A stretch of 32,477 nucleotides of DNA from IMG/VR virus record IMGVR_UViG_3300027805_000054, positions 1 to 32,477 of that record; one strand, given 5' to 3'. The DNA comes from a virus. Of the stretch, positions 25,633 through 32,477 are shown piece by piece; position 1 is the stretch's first letter; each line of letters begins with the position of its first letter. Position numbers and translations under genes: made by a program. Under the pieces are notes generated by a model. The model was not told the DNA's origin, ran no database searches, and saw nothing but the letters and a program-made list of their open reading frames with translations.

Positions 25633-25661
25633 AAAAAAGCCGCACTGGTGCAAAGTGCGGG
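25633..25661 (-). terminator. Intrinsic terminator after the virion morphogenesis gene
   Basis: On the minus strand a GC-rich 7-bp stem (ccgcact at 25640-25646 paired with agtgcgg at 25654-25660) is followed by six Ts. It lies about 70 bases beyond the stop at 25732 and separates the helicase/virion-morphogenesis transcript from the MerR-like gene. The shape is classic for a Rho-independent terminator. Confidence 0.85.
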
Positions 25662-25731
25662 CATGGAGTGGTTACTGGGGTTGATTTAAAAATTCAATAT
25701 ATAAAGATGGGAGATATAGAAATATTATAGC

Positions 25732-26166
25732 CTAAATATCCTCCAAATAATCATTAATAATATTTAAAATTTCCTGTTTATCTTCCTCGTTAATCCCAAG
25801 TATTTTTCTTTGGGGAACGCCAATACCAAATTGATGTTTATAAGCTTTAGCATCATTAATCCCAATAGTGCAAGAAGTAGGAGTGATTTTATAATTTACC
25901 CTACTTCTCATCAATCCAGTTCGTTGCAATATCCTAAGTATTTTACCTTCAGATCGCTTGAGTCTAATGGTAAAGATTGACAACGGTTTCCAGGGTCTAC
26001 CATCTGGATCTACTTCCTGCTGAAACCGCAAATCAACAGAAGCAATCCCATATTCACCAATTTCCTGCATCACAGGAGTTAAATTACTGGTTTTACTCAA
26101 TAATTTAGTTAATGCCTCCTGGATAGCTTTGTCTTCATACTTGATCGAGAAAGACGGATCTGACAT
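25732..26166 (-). CDS. Phage virion morphogenesis (tail completion) protein
   Basis: A 144-aa protein from the ATG at 26166; the open frame extends 12 codons further upstream, but the protein family starts here. It matches the phage virion morphogenesis family (gpS-type tail completion): LTKLLSKTSNLTPVMQEIGE, then a helix, then DPDGRPWKPLS with ILQRTGLMRSRVNY and a CTIGINDAKAYKHQFG stretch. These proteins act in finishing the tail or joining it to the head. It is last in the row with the helicase, 38 bases beyond that gene's stop counting from the longer frame, and is followed by a strong terminator. The place, next to a DNA-metabolism gene, is unusual for a tail protein. Confidence 0.8.
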   Translation of the reverse strand: MSDPSFSIKYEDKAIQEALTKLLSKTSNLTPVMQEIGEYGIASVDLRFQQEVDPDGRPWKPLSIFTIRLKRSEGKILRILQRTGLMRSRVNYKITPTSCTIGINDAKAYKHQFGIGVPQRKILGINEEDKQEILNIINDYLEDI

Positions 26167-26240
26167 ATTATTTAGGCGATCGCAGTTAATAAGCGATCGC
26201 ATCTCTAATCACAGGTATCGCTCTAATATTCTAACAAAAG

Positions 26241-27902
26241 CTAGGCTGCCATTTCGCTATCTTCTATCCGTTCTTCCCCAAATTCCCACAAGTAATATTT
26301 GCGAGAATATGGCAAATCATTCTCAGATTTAGCTATCAAAAAAGCCCAGTACATATCTTTATCCTCATCTGTTGGATTTTCACCAAAAATGCCATGCAAG
26401 AATAATTGTCTATGGGGGTTTCCTCCAAACTTGTCTTTAAATTGGAAATATACCCATCCTGGCTTTAATTTGTGTTTCCAGACTTTAGAAAGTGCATCTT
26501 TCACAAATTTAATTTTCTCTTCAAATAGCGGGTCATCAGTTGGCAATAATTTGGCTTTTGATTTTTTAGCTTTTGACTTCAATTCAACCATCTCACCAGT
26601 TGGCTTTTCTATATCCTGTTTGGGGAAAACATGGCCGCATTGGGGGCATTCCATTATGAAGCAGTAGAGAATCTTCTGACAACCAGGGCAGCACTTGACT
26701 GGGGCTTCACCCTCTGACTCCTTACCCTTAGTCAAAGTAAATTTCTTGATATCTTCTACAAATCCAAACCTAGCAACATTGCCAGTTTGATCTAAAACCA
26801 TGCAATCTACTTTCCCTGTTTCTGGTGATATTCTCAGTCCACGCCCCAACTGCTGAAAATAGATTGACTTGGATTTAGTGGGACGACACATTAAAACACA
26901 GTCAGCCGGTGGACAGTCAAATCCTATTTGTAAAGCTTTACAGGATGACAATACCTGAGTTTTACCAGTAGCTAATCTCTCAAACATCTGTCTTCTGATG
27001 TGCCCCGGCGTGTCTCCGTCTAAATGTTCCGCAACTATTCCATTGTCATTAAACTTTTGCGCGATCGCCTTGCTATGCTTAACATCAACTGCAAAGGCAA
27101 TAGTTTTTCTATCACTGGCCAGTCGTTGCCAGTTTCGCAACATTGATTCCAAGACATCTTCATCATTCATGACTTCACTAAGCCCACTTTCGGAATAGTC
27201 ACCAGCTATGGTTTTGACTTTGGACAAATCAGGTTGTTTAACCCCGTAGTAAGTCCCACGAACCAAAAACCCTCTATCCATTAATTCTCCCGGAGTAGGT
27301 GCAGCTACCAGAACATCAAACTTATCTCCCATGCCTTGTTTTTTTGACAATCGGTATGGTGTGGCGGTCAGTCCGATTTTTATAGCGTTTTCATTCTCAT
27401 TCAATAATTCAGAAATTACAGATATCCAAGCGGTTTCATGGGCTTCATCACAAATAATGACATCTGGCACGAATCCTTCTTTCCACCAACTCCGACGGGG
27501 TAAAGTTTGAGCCGATGCAATTTGTACCAATGCTTCTTGATTTTCGTTCCATCCTGCTTTGATGAAACCACATTCTAGTCCAAACGCTGAAAACTTCTCA
27601 TAAGTTTGTCCAACTAGCACATCCAAGTGGACAATAAATAATACTTTGCGTCCCCGGCTAACAGCATCAGCAACAATTTTGGACGCAATAACTGTTTTAC
27701 CCGAACCTGTTCCAGAAACTCCTAAAATTCGCTTGTGACCCCGACGGATCTCACTGTAGATATTCTTGATAAATTCAACTTGATAATCTCTGAGTGTAGG
27801 TTGTTGAGTTTCTTTTTTGATTAGCTCTAATTGTGTCATAATAGTTTTGTCATTAGCCTGTGTAGAGGTTATGGCAGTAGTGAGTCTGTCCCACAGATTC
27901 AC
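26241..27902 (-). CDS. RadD-like superfamily 2 DEAH helicase
   Basis: A 553-aa protein with the standard SF2 order: LRDYQ near residue 37, Walker A GTGSGKT (64-70), DEAH (152-155), GLTATPYR (about 178-184), a HLDGDTPG segment, and QLGRGLR (about 353). A zinc ribbon (CCPGC and CPQCGH, about 405-425) follows, as in RadD. Beyond it a Lys-rich linker leads to a C-terminal domain with KPGWVYFQFKDKFG. RadD-type helicases take part in DNA repair and recombination. The frame starts at GTG 27902; an ATG at 27839 gives 532 aa, and neither has a clear ribosome-binding site. The domains are complete from either start. Confidence 0.85.
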   Translation of the reverse strand: MNLWDRLTTAITSTQANDKTIMTQLELIKKETQQPTLRDYQVEFIKNIYSEIRRGHKRILGVSGTGSGKTVIASKIVADAVSRGRKVLFIVHLDVLVGQTYEKFSAFGLECGFIKAGWNENQEALVQIASAQTLPRRSWWKEGFVPDVIICDEAHETAWISVISELLNENENAIKIGLTATPYRLSKKQGMGDKFDVLVAAPTPGELMDRGFLVRGTYYGVKQPDLSKVKTIAGDYSESGLSEVMNDEDVLESMLRNWQRLASDRKTIAFAVDVKHSKAIAQKFNDNGIVAEHLDGDTPGHIRRQMFERLATGKTQVLSSCKALQIGFDCPPADCVLMCRPTKSKSIYFQQLGRGLRISPETGKVDCMVLDQTGNVARFGFVEDIKKFTLTKGKESEGEAPVKCCPGCQKILYCFIMECPQCGHVFPKQDIEKPTGEMVELKSKAKKSKAKLLPTDDPLFEEKIKFVKDALSKVWKHKLKPGWVYFQFKDKFGGNPHRQLFLHGIFGENPTDEDKDMYWAFLIAKSENDLPYSRKYYLWEFGEERIEDSEMAA

Positions 27903-27963
27903 TATTTTAATTCGTGCATTTTAGCATTTTTTGAGTGTATTTGCAACTATGAATTGGCATTAA

Positions 27964-27994
27964 AAAAGGTGAGTTAAATATTAACTCACCTTTT
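27964..27994 (-). terminator. Strong bidirectional intrinsic terminator
   Basis: aaaaggtgagttaa (27964-27977) and ttaactcacctttt (27981-27994) form a perfect 14-bp stem with a 3-base loop, followed on the minus strand by further Ts. It ends the leftward operon of small genes just before the helicase, and by symmetry may also work rightward. Confidence 0.85.
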
Positions 27995-27997
27995 GTT

Positions 27998-28096
27998 TTA
28001 GCGATCGCAGCACTCAAATACTATCCTGGCAATTTCTTGACTAAACATTTTCCAATGGGCGATCGCTATCAATTCCTCAGACGGTGAAAGTTTCAT
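27998..28096 (-). CDS. Small ORF (32 aa) closing the early operon
   Basis: An ATG at 28096 overlaps the TGA of the preceding gene (ATGA), and the 32-codon frame (MKLSPSEELIAIAHWKMFSQ) ends three bases before the strong terminator. The fit between start overlap and terminator supports a real gene, but it is short, has no Shine-Dalgarno of its own and no recognised motif, and a HIP1 octamer covers both ends. Confidence 0.5.
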   Translation of the reverse strand: MKLSPSEELIAIAHWKMFSQEIARIVFECCDR

Positions 28097-28299
28097 AATT
28101 CAACTTTTAAATAGCTCCAGCTATGTTTTGCAAGTTCAGCTAGTAATCGCGATCGCAATGTATGAGAAGACGTTATGCAAAAAACTAACTCGTAAACAAC
28201 TATAGAAGCACTAAATCGTTTTTCATTTATGGTGTAACTAGGATTAATAGCATTAGCTACGGCTTCCAACTGATTTTTGTCAAATGCTGCTATCTTCAT
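28093..28299 (-). CDS. Small early-operon protein, unknown
   Basis: 68 aa with a good ribosome-binding site (AGGAG, nine bases before ATG). The sequence is a mixed alpha/beta protein (KNQLEAVANAINPSYTINEK, then VVYELVFCITSSHTLRSRLL) with no motif I recognise. The next small ORF overlaps its stop. Confidence 0.6.
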   Translation of the reverse strand: MKIAAFDKNQLEAVANAINPSYTINEKRFSASIVVYELVFCITSSHTLRSRLLAELAKHSWSYLKVEL

Positions 28300-28326
28300 T
28301 CGTTTCTTCTCCTAATGTTTTAGTAT

Positions 28327-28554
28327 CTATCTTTGCCCAAACTCAATCCACTCACTGCCCTGTAAAATAATTCCCCAATCTTCAAAATGCGATCTACTGC
28401 CATAAACACCAGAACTCATTAGCCTGAAACCCACATTTTTGTACCGGAAACTATACTCAAACTCCATGTCAATTCCATACTTTTCTTGAAGCTCTAACCA
28501 ATCATGGTGGTAGTTCTTCAAAACATTTATATCTTCATCTGTTATTTTATCCAT
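28327..28554 (-). CDS. Small early-operon protein, unknown
   Basis: 75 aa, ATG preceded by AGGAGA. The N-terminus is an acidic helix (ITDEDINVLKNYHHDWLELQ) and the rest is beta-like with aromatic residues (EYSFRYKNVGFRLMSSG, then FEDWGIILQGSEW). No family recognised. It lies two bases after the stop of the upstream gene and 27 before the next one. Confidence 0.6.
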   Translation of the reverse strand: MDKITDEDINVLKNYHHDWLELQEKYGIDMEFEYSFRYKNVGFRLMSSGVYGSRSHFEDWGIILQGSEWIEFGQR

Positions 28555-28556
28555 GA

Positions 28557-28760
28557 TTATTCTCCTAATTCAAAATCTAAATCACAGGAATGAATATCTT
28601 CATTAGCTGGAATTTGATTTTTTTCAATCTTTTCAAATCGCAATAACTCCGAACTGTTTATATCTGAATATGCTCTTGTTCTAACTGATTCCAGTGTGCA
28701 ACTTGCATAATATCCATAGACGCGATCGCCTATAAATACTACATAATATTCAATGCTCAT
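28557..28760 (-). CDS. Small early-operon protein, unknown
   Basis: 67 aa; the ATG overlaps the TGA of the preceding gene by four bases (ATGA) and has AGGAG nearby. Residues 3-30 are beta-rich (YYVVFIGDRVYGYYASC); the C-terminus is acidic and ends FELGE. No family recognised. Two Cys residues (21 and about 59) do not form the tetrad seen in the virion-module genes. Confidence 0.6.
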   Translation of the reverse strand: MSIEYYVVFIGDRVYGYYASCTLESVRTRAYSDINSSELLRFEKIEKNQIPANEDIHSCDLDFELGE

Positions 28761-28978
28761 GATTTGTTGTCTCCTAATGATTCAATCGAGTCTAAAAAAT
28801 TCACTAACTCATCATCACTCTTGCTCAATAATTGCTCAACAACCGCCAGTCTTTGTAAATCCTTTTCTGCTAACTTCTCAAGGATAAATCCAAGCAAAGC
28901 AGATTCAGGATCTTTGGAGTGAAGTTCAGGCAGCAATTCTAAGTCCTTTGGAACATTTCTTTCTGCAAATTCAGTCAT
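28757..28978 (-). CDS. Small acidic helical early-operon protein
   Basis: 73 aa, strongly acidic and almost certainly all-helical (LLGFILEKLAEKDLQRLAVV, then LSKSDDELVNFLDSIESLG). The start has GGGAGA upstream. Small acidic helical proteins in early phage operons are often anti-host factors or DNA mimics, but nothing here identifies a target. Confidence 0.55.
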   Translation of the reverse strand: MTEFAERNVPKDLELLPELHSKDPESALLGFILEKLAEKDLQRLAVVEQLLSKSDDELVNFLDSIESLGDNKS

Positions 28979-29009
28979 TTATTTCTCCCAGTTATTTATT
29001 GATCGCTAA

Positions 29010-29393
29010 CTAAACACCAAACTTTTGTTTCCATCTATTTATTTCGTGCTGACTTGTCCCTGAATTATCAAAGTTTTCATTATCTGTCAGAGGGATGGAT
29101 ACACCACAAGATGCAGCCAAGTCATTGCTTTCCTCAATTAACTTGGATACAAAACTGGAGCGATCGCCTACAGGAATATTTTGTAGTTTCTCGTAAGCAG
29201 ATGGACTTACACTGAAAGCTACTTTGTAAGCTGGTTTTTCTGCTTTTGGTGGACGACCACCTAAGTTTTTTCTGTAATATTGATTAATGCAACCCTGGCA
29301 AGTTACTTCTTCAATATTGCTGGATAAGTGAGGGAAAAATCCTTGATTATTACAAGACTGTTTCCCTGAGTAGTGGATTTTATTTGTTGGCAT
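29010..29393 (-). CDS. Zinc-finger-like / ribbon-helix-helix-like small protein
   Basis: 127 aa, starting 14 bases before the stop of the upstream gene. The first 40 residues carry SCNNQGFF and TCQGCINQYY, giving three Cys and a His in a possible zinc-binding arrangement. GGRPPK at about 45-50 resembles a minor-groove-binding element. Residues 55-90 (YKVAFSVSPSAYEKL, then GDRSSFVSKLIEE) fit the strand-helix-helix layout of ribbon-helix-helix proteins. The C-terminus is Ser/Asn-rich. A DNA-binding role is likely by composition, yet none of the three motifs is decisive on its own. Confidence 0.5.
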   Translation of the reverse strand: MPTNKIHYSGKQSCNNQGFFPHLSSNIEEVTCQGCINQYYRKNLGGRPPKAEKPAYKVAFSVSPSAYEKLQNIPVGDRSSFVSKLIEESNDLAASCGVSIPLTDNENFDNSGTSQHEINRWKQKFGV

Positions 29394-29706
29394 TATGAAT
29401 CAACTCGTATGCGTTTTGAGGTACTGATTCAACACCAAATTCTTCTTCGCTTCCTTTGATACTTTCTTCCAGCATCTCAACACTAATGTCAATAAATTCA
29501 CCTGTCTCCAATCTCTCTTTGACTACATCAGTACCATTACACTGAATATTCTCTTTGGAATCAAAAAAATAGTCGTGTGTAGTATCGCAAGGAACTTGAA
29601 TCAATCCATTGCTAAACTCATACACTTTAAAGGCGTAAGATGAATCTCCGTCGCCAGGATTTTCGTTTGGATTAACTGCGATAACTTCTAAGATTTTAGC
29701 TTTCAT
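29380..29706 (-). CDS. First gene of the leftward early operon, unknown acidic protein
   Basis: 108 aa, acidic (VNPNENPGDGDSSYAFKV, ISVEMLEESIKGSEEEFGVE), no recognised domain, no membrane segment. It begins 31 bases downstream of a strong minus-strand promoter (-10 at 29737-29742), so it is the first product made from that operon. The Shine-Dalgarno is weak. The role is unknown; its promoter-proximal location suggests an early function. Confidence 0.6.
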   Translation of the reverse strand: MKAKILEVIAVNPNENPGDGDSSYAFKVYEFSNGLIQVPCDTTHDYFFDSKENIQCNGTDVVKERLETGEFIDISVEMLEESIKGSEEEFGVESVPQNAYELIHNANK

Positions 29707-29736
29707 CGTTTTTACTTCTTTGCTTGCTACCTCTTT

Positions 29737-29766
29737 ACTATAACTAAACTATTAACAGTTTGTCAA
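29737..29766 (-). promoter_or_regulatory. Promoter of the leftward early operon
   Basis: On the minus strand, a perfect TTGACA (29761-29766), an 18-base spacer and TATAGT (29737-29742). It is the strongest promoter match in the window and faces the operon of small genes ending at 27998. Confidence 0.75.
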
Positions 29767-29777
29767 TACTAAACTAT
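29743..29777. promoter_or_regulatory. Direct repeats overlapping the early promoter (likely operator)
   Basis: actaaactat occurs at 29743-29752 and again at 29768-29777, 25 bases apart, flanking the -35 hexamer. Between them aaactattaacagttt is an imperfect palindrome. The arrangement fits a repressor binding beside the -35. Confidence 0.5.
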
Positions 29778-29833
29778 AAAAATACTTTAAACGCTTGTGA
29801 GGTCAGCTTTTCAGGATTTATTACAACTATTTA

Positions 29834-29862
29834 TTGATTCTCTATAGTAATAATGCTAAAAT
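29834..29862 (+). promoter_or_regulatory. Promoter for the rightward replication-type operon
   Basis: TTGATT (29834-29839), 17-base spacer, TAAAAT (29857-29862). The expected start of transcription lies at or just before the leader hairpin at 29865, 60 bases ahead of the ATG. Overlapping alternatives such as TATAGT at 29843 cannot be excluded. Confidence 0.55.
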
Positions 29863-29864
29863 AA

Positions 29865-29899
29865 AAACACCTCCCCAAATGCACTCCGGGAAGGTGTTT
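29865..29899 (+). promoter_or_regulatory. Leader hairpin upstream of the initiator-like gene
   Basis: AAACACCT (29865-29872) pairs with AGGTGTTT (29892-29899), plus CCC with GGG inside after one mismatch, then ctttgtt. The stem sits at the predicted 5' end of the transcript. It could be an attenuator or terminator in the leader, or an RNA stabiliser. The short run of Ts is imperfect. Confidence 0.5.
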
Positions 29900-29923
29900 C
29901 TTTGTTCAATCAATTTTTGAATT

Positions 29924-31054
29924 ATGACTACTATAACACCATCTGGCTTTTTTACGCAAGTCTTAGGCGAAGTTTCTCACCCAATTAATATAGTGAGAGA
30001 ATATTTAGAAGCATTCGGCAACAAATGTAAAGCTGCAATCATAACTTGGCTTGACTCATGGACACGCACCAAAATCGCTCAAGGCAAAGATACATGGATT
30101 TGGGAGAGTCAACGGTCTTTAGCAGAAAAAATAGGATACAACAAATCAACAGTCAATACTCACTTAAACAAATTAATTGATCTTGGCATTATCGAAGCAT
30201 CTTTACAAGCACCAAATAGCTGCTCACGCCTATTTAAGTACAGATTAAATATTGATAACTTGTCTGTATTCCTTGACCAGCAAGGATTTTCGTCGTTAAA
30301 TCGAAATTCCGTACATGGTAAAACGGAATCCCGGACAACAGAAGACGGAAATTCGGACAATAACTTAAATCTTTCTCTTAATTCAAATATTCCTAATTCT
30401 TATAAATCAATCAACAACAGTGATGATGCTGAAGCGTGTGAGATTTCTAATTTAGAAGAATCAAGAGAAGAGAAGCAGACAATTGATCCTCCTGTTGACA
30501 AGCCAAAACTAAAATCCTCGGAAAAACAGATAACTCTTCCTGAAGACATTAATTCCGCCGCCCCGCAGCGCGACGCGACAAATCCTGACGCAGAAATGAA
30601 TAATCATTTAGTGGCAAGCTTAGGCATCACATTAAATCCTAAGCTAAAACGATTCTTGGCATCCGTAACAGTGGAAGAGGTGCTAAAGGGACTCGCCGCT
30701 TATCGCTACACGCAGGAAATCAGACAAGTACCGATCGCAAGCAAAACTGGTTTCATCATTGACTCCATCAAAAACAATTACATGGAAAACACAAATATGT
30801 GGATTCATGCCAATGAAGAAGACCGGAAATTTATTTTGCTGACTGTAGGCGCGATCGCAATGGGAGTAGATTTAGTTGGCGGATTCCTTGTAGCAATGAA
30901 TACAGGCACGATATCGTTTGTGGACAAAAATGGTGAAAATAGTGCTTTTGTCTTGAAGCTATTAATCGAATCACTTTCTCGCGTAGGCTACAAAGATACC
31001 TTGAAAGAAATGCTGAAAAACTATCGCATCTACATGGAGATGCAAGCAAAGTGA
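29924..31054 (+). CDS. Replication-initiator-like winged-helix protein
   Basis: A 376-aa protein. Residues 25-110 hold a helix pair and a winged helix (SQRSLAEKIGYNKSTVNTHL, then LIDLGIIEASL), as in phage O-type and plasmid replication initiators. A low-complexity, Ser/Asn-rich linker (about 135-165) follows. A C-terminal helical domain contains LAAYRYTQEIRQVPIASKTG and FIIDSIKNNYMEN, resembling the common 'Pro-x-Gly-x-Leu, Ala-Ile-Lys/Arg-x-Asn' end of such proteins. The promoter and leader hairpin upstream fit a copy-controlled initiator. It may also be a transcriptional regulator, since the wHTH alone does not separate the two. Confidence 0.5.
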   Translation: MTTITPSGFFTQVLGEVSHPINIVREYLEAFGNKCKAAIITWLDSWTRTKIAQGKDTWIWESQRSLAEKIGYNKSTVNTHLNKLIDLGIIEASLQAPNSCSRLFKYRLNIDNLSVFLDQQGFSSLNRNSVHGKTESRTTEDGNSDNNLNLSLNSNIPNSYKSINNSDDAEACEISNLEESREEKQTIDPPVDKPKLKSSEKQITLPEDINSAAPQRDATNPDAEMNNHLVASLGITLNPKLKRFLASVTVEEVLKGLAAYRYTQEIRQVPIASKTGFIIDSIKNNYMENTNMWIHANEEDRKFILLTVGAIAMGVDLVGGFLVAMNTGTISFVDKNGENSAFVLKLLIESLSRVGYKDTLKEMLKNYRIYMEMQAK

Positions 31055-31302
31055 TTATGAAAACAAGTACATCAACCCCAACTAGAATTATTGGCAGCTA
31101 TTTTAGAGACGTTGACGGCTGGCAACGGATGAAATCTCTCGATAGAGAATGTTCAGAACAAAGAATGTTACAAACCTGGACAAGCAATAAAAACTGTCGA
31201 GGCAGAAATTTTGATTTTGTGATTGATAGACCACAAGAAATCGCTAGAAATGGAAAATCTTGGATTTGGAACTTGTACGGATTTAAGATTTGTAGAAGGT
31301 AA
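31051..31302 (+). CDS. Small protein downstream of the initiator-like gene
   Basis: 83 aa from the GTG that overlaps the preceding TGA (GTGA); an ATG six bases later would give 81 aa. A GGAGA lies 12 bases before the GTG, which favours it. The protein is basic and aromatic (RIIGSYFRDVDGWQRM, ending GKSWIWNLYGFKICRR) with no recognised motif. Function unknown. Confidence 0.55.
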   Translation: MIMKTSTSTPTRIIGSYFRDVDGWQRMKSLDRECSEQRMLQTWTSNKNCRGRNFDFVIDRPQEIARNGKSWIWNLYGFKICRR

Positions 31303-31339
31303 AAAATTTATCTGCGTTCACGTAATATCTAGGAGTAAC

Positions 31340-31753
31340 ATGGAAATTCAATTAGAACCATTCAAAGAAATCAACAAACCAGTCCTAATTGACTGGGAAT
31401 ATGCTTTAAAAGCGGTAGAAAATCTTGATAAGTATGCCAGCGATGAGAACAGAAATCCAATCAAAGGAAAAGCAGCGATCGCTATATTAGCTGAGTATGG
31501 TGCGATCGCCTACAAGTGTATTTATCCTCCAGAAGATACTAAATTGGCAATCATCATATCTCCTCCTCATGTTCGGTTTTGCCCTTCATCCGATGGATTG
31601 GATGGTGTTTTTATTGAAAACTACACAGAAGAAAAGCATGGTAAATGTTTTCTTGAATTGACTAAAGATGGTTTATTTGCTTACAACAATATTGATTCTA
31701 GAATTGACGGTTGGGGATTTTTCAGCAATATGATTTGGAGAGGAAATAAATAA
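31340..31753 (+). CDS. Unknown protein in the rightward operon
   Basis: The open frame begins earlier (31223) within the previous gene, but the ATG at 31340 has AGGAG five bases upstream and gives 137 aa (MEIQLEPFKEINKPVLIDWE). It has a helical N-terminus (ALKAVENLDKYASDE), then AAIAILAEYGAIAYKCIYPP and a beta-rich end with SPPHVRFCPSS. No family recognised. Probably co-transcribed with the initiator-like gene. Confidence 0.6.
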   Translation: MEIQLEPFKEINKPVLIDWEYALKAVENLDKYASDENRNPIKGKAAIAILAEYGAIAYKCIYPPEDTKLAIIISPPHVRFCPSSDGLDGVFIENYTEEKHGKCFLELTKDGLFAYNNIDSRIDGWGFFSNMIWRGNK

Positions 31754-31777
31754 GCGATCGCATAACCAAGGAAAATT

Positions 31778-32041
31778 ATGAAAATCTGGAGAATAGAAGT
31801 CAAAATTGAAGCTGATGATGATCTTTCAGGAGATGAAATTATCAATTTCTTAGAGAGCATAAATCACCGTAGTATCGAATATTTAGTTGTTTCCAAAACG
31901 GATAAATATTCTGACAACAAATTTCTTAGAGGGTTTATCTATTTTGGGCAGAACTTCAGGTGGTGGCGATCGCACATAGACCCTAGACCGAGTTTATTGA
32001 TAGATGACTCAATGTTTTGGGATATTCTTTGCTGTCAATAA
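31778..32041 (+). CDS. Small protein, unknown
   Basis: 87 aa with AAGGA six bases before the ATG. The N-terminus is a strand-helix pair (MKIWRIEVKIEADDDLSGDE, then IINFLESI) resembling ferredoxin-like small proteins; the C-terminus is aromatic (YFGQNFRWWRSH). No recognised motif. Confidence 0.55.
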   Translation: MKIWRIEVKIEADDDLSGDEIINFLESINHRSIEYLVVSKTDKYSDNKFLRGFIYFGQNFRWWRSHIDPRPSLLIDDSMFWDILCCQ

Positions 32042-32123
32042 TTTGCGATCGCCCAACTCAATTACTAGCTTTATCAAAATAAATGTGTTTTAATAATTAT
32101 CAAATCCAGATTATTTGAACATC

Positions 32124-32411
32124 ATGAATAAAGAGCAATTAATAATAGCGATCGCAACCGAACTACCAGGAACAACAAAGAAAAATATCAATCAATTTCT
32201 TGATGCTTTCACAAAAGTTGTTTCTGAAAGTGTAGCTGACGGCGAAAAAATCACCATTGTTGGGTTTGGAACTTTTGAGTCCGTCGAAGTCAAAGAACGT
32301 ACTGGACGTAACCCCAAAACCAACGAAGCTATCACAATCCCTGGCAGTGTAAAACCAAAATTTACACCTGGAAAAAACTTCAAAGAAAAAGTTTTAGCAG
32401 CAAGCAAATAG
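32124..32411 (+). CDS. HU-family nucleoid/architectural protein
   Basis: 95 aa from the ATG at 32124; a TTG 9 bases earlier in frame is the only other start. The whole length matches HU/IHF proteins: MNKEQLIIAIATE, then GEKITIVGFGTFE, ERTGRNPKTNEAI and PKFTPGKNFKEKV. HU proteins bend DNA without strong sequence preference and can assist replication, recombination and packaging. Its presence beside an initiator-like gene on a phage suggests a role in initiation or in DNA condensation. It may be a phage-borne copy distinct from the host's own HU. Confidence 0.9.
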   Translation: MNKEQLIIAIATELPGTTKKNINQFLDAFTKVVSESVADGEKITIVGFGTFESVEVKERTGRNPKTNEAITIPGSVKPKFTPGKNFKEKVLAASK

Positions 32412-32477
32412 TTTTTAAGCGATCGTTTTGGTGGGCGATCGCATTTACAATATCCAAAAACAAAAAACTAATTAACC

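Noticed and set aside
31223-31339. 39-codon N-terminal extension of the 137-aa protein
   Set aside because: It lies inside the preceding gene and lacks the ribosome-binding site found before 31340.
32192-32407. 71-codon minus-strand frame
   Set aside because: Antisense to the HU gene.
32412-32477. Inverted repeat after the HU gene (gcgatcg and cgatcgc)
   Set aside because: It is formed by two HIP1-type sites and lacks a T run, so I do not call it a terminator.

Overview
The window looks like part of a temperate-type tailed phage (an integrated prophage, or a phage-plasmid) of a cyanobacterium, most likely a filamentous Nostoc/Anabaena-type host. The DNA is AT-rich and carries well over forty copies of the HIP1 octamer GCGATCGC across the whole window. 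Virion genes with recognisable families (DUF2184-type major capsid, DUF2213-type prohead protease, DUF4054-type connector, phage virion morphogenesis protein, collagen-like tail fibre) fill the minus strand. No terminase, portal, integrase, tail sheath or tail tube gene was recognised, so the element is incomplete here. Family names come from reading the proteins, not from a search.

Layout. (1) About 1-8.4 kb, minus strand: a tape-measure-like protein running off the left edge, preceded in transcription order by a 1451-aa protein with three tandem alpha/beta-hydrolase-like modules, a 373-aa membrane-anchored protein and a 223-aa protein with a JAMM-like metal-binding signature. The last three carry six copies of one four-cysteine motif, C-x(5,6)-C-G-x2-C-[IL]-x5-C-[RK]. 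This set is the least explained and most interesting part of the window. (2) 8.4-13.0 kb, minus strand: the head module, protease/scaffold, decoration protein, major capsid and three neck or connector proteins. (3) 13.1-13.5 kb, plus strand: a lone Xre-type regulator with its own promoter, closed by a hairpin and facing a second hairpin that ends the tail-fibre operon. (4) 13.6-24.2 kb, minus strand: a tightly coupled tail-tip and fibre operon, including a 55-aa gene too small for most gene callers. (5) 24.3-25.0 kb, plus strand: a second Xre regulator overlapping a RusA-family Holliday-junction resolvase. (6) 25.0-27.9 kb, minus strand: a MerR-like DNA-binding protein, a virion morphogenesis protein and a RadD-like superfamily 2 helicase.

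(7) 28.0-29.7 kb, minus strand: an early operon of seven small genes, five ordinary ones and two with little or unusual character, most with AGGAG ribosome-binding sites and start/stop overlaps, driven by a promoter with a consensus -35. (8) 29.7-29.9 kb: a divergent control region with direct repeats, a second promoter and a leader hairpin. (9) 29.9-32.4 kb, plus strand: a replication-initiator-like winged-helix protein, three small unknown genes and an HU-family protein.

Reading them together: the divergent region at 29.7 kb probably controls early and replication functions. RusA, the helicase and the MerR-like protein would serve recombination and DNA metabolism, and the leftward operons build the virion. 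The Cys-motif/hydrolase/JAMM set sits between the neck genes and the tape-measure candidate. It may be virion-borne or delivered enzymes acting on the host envelope or host proteins, but that is inference.
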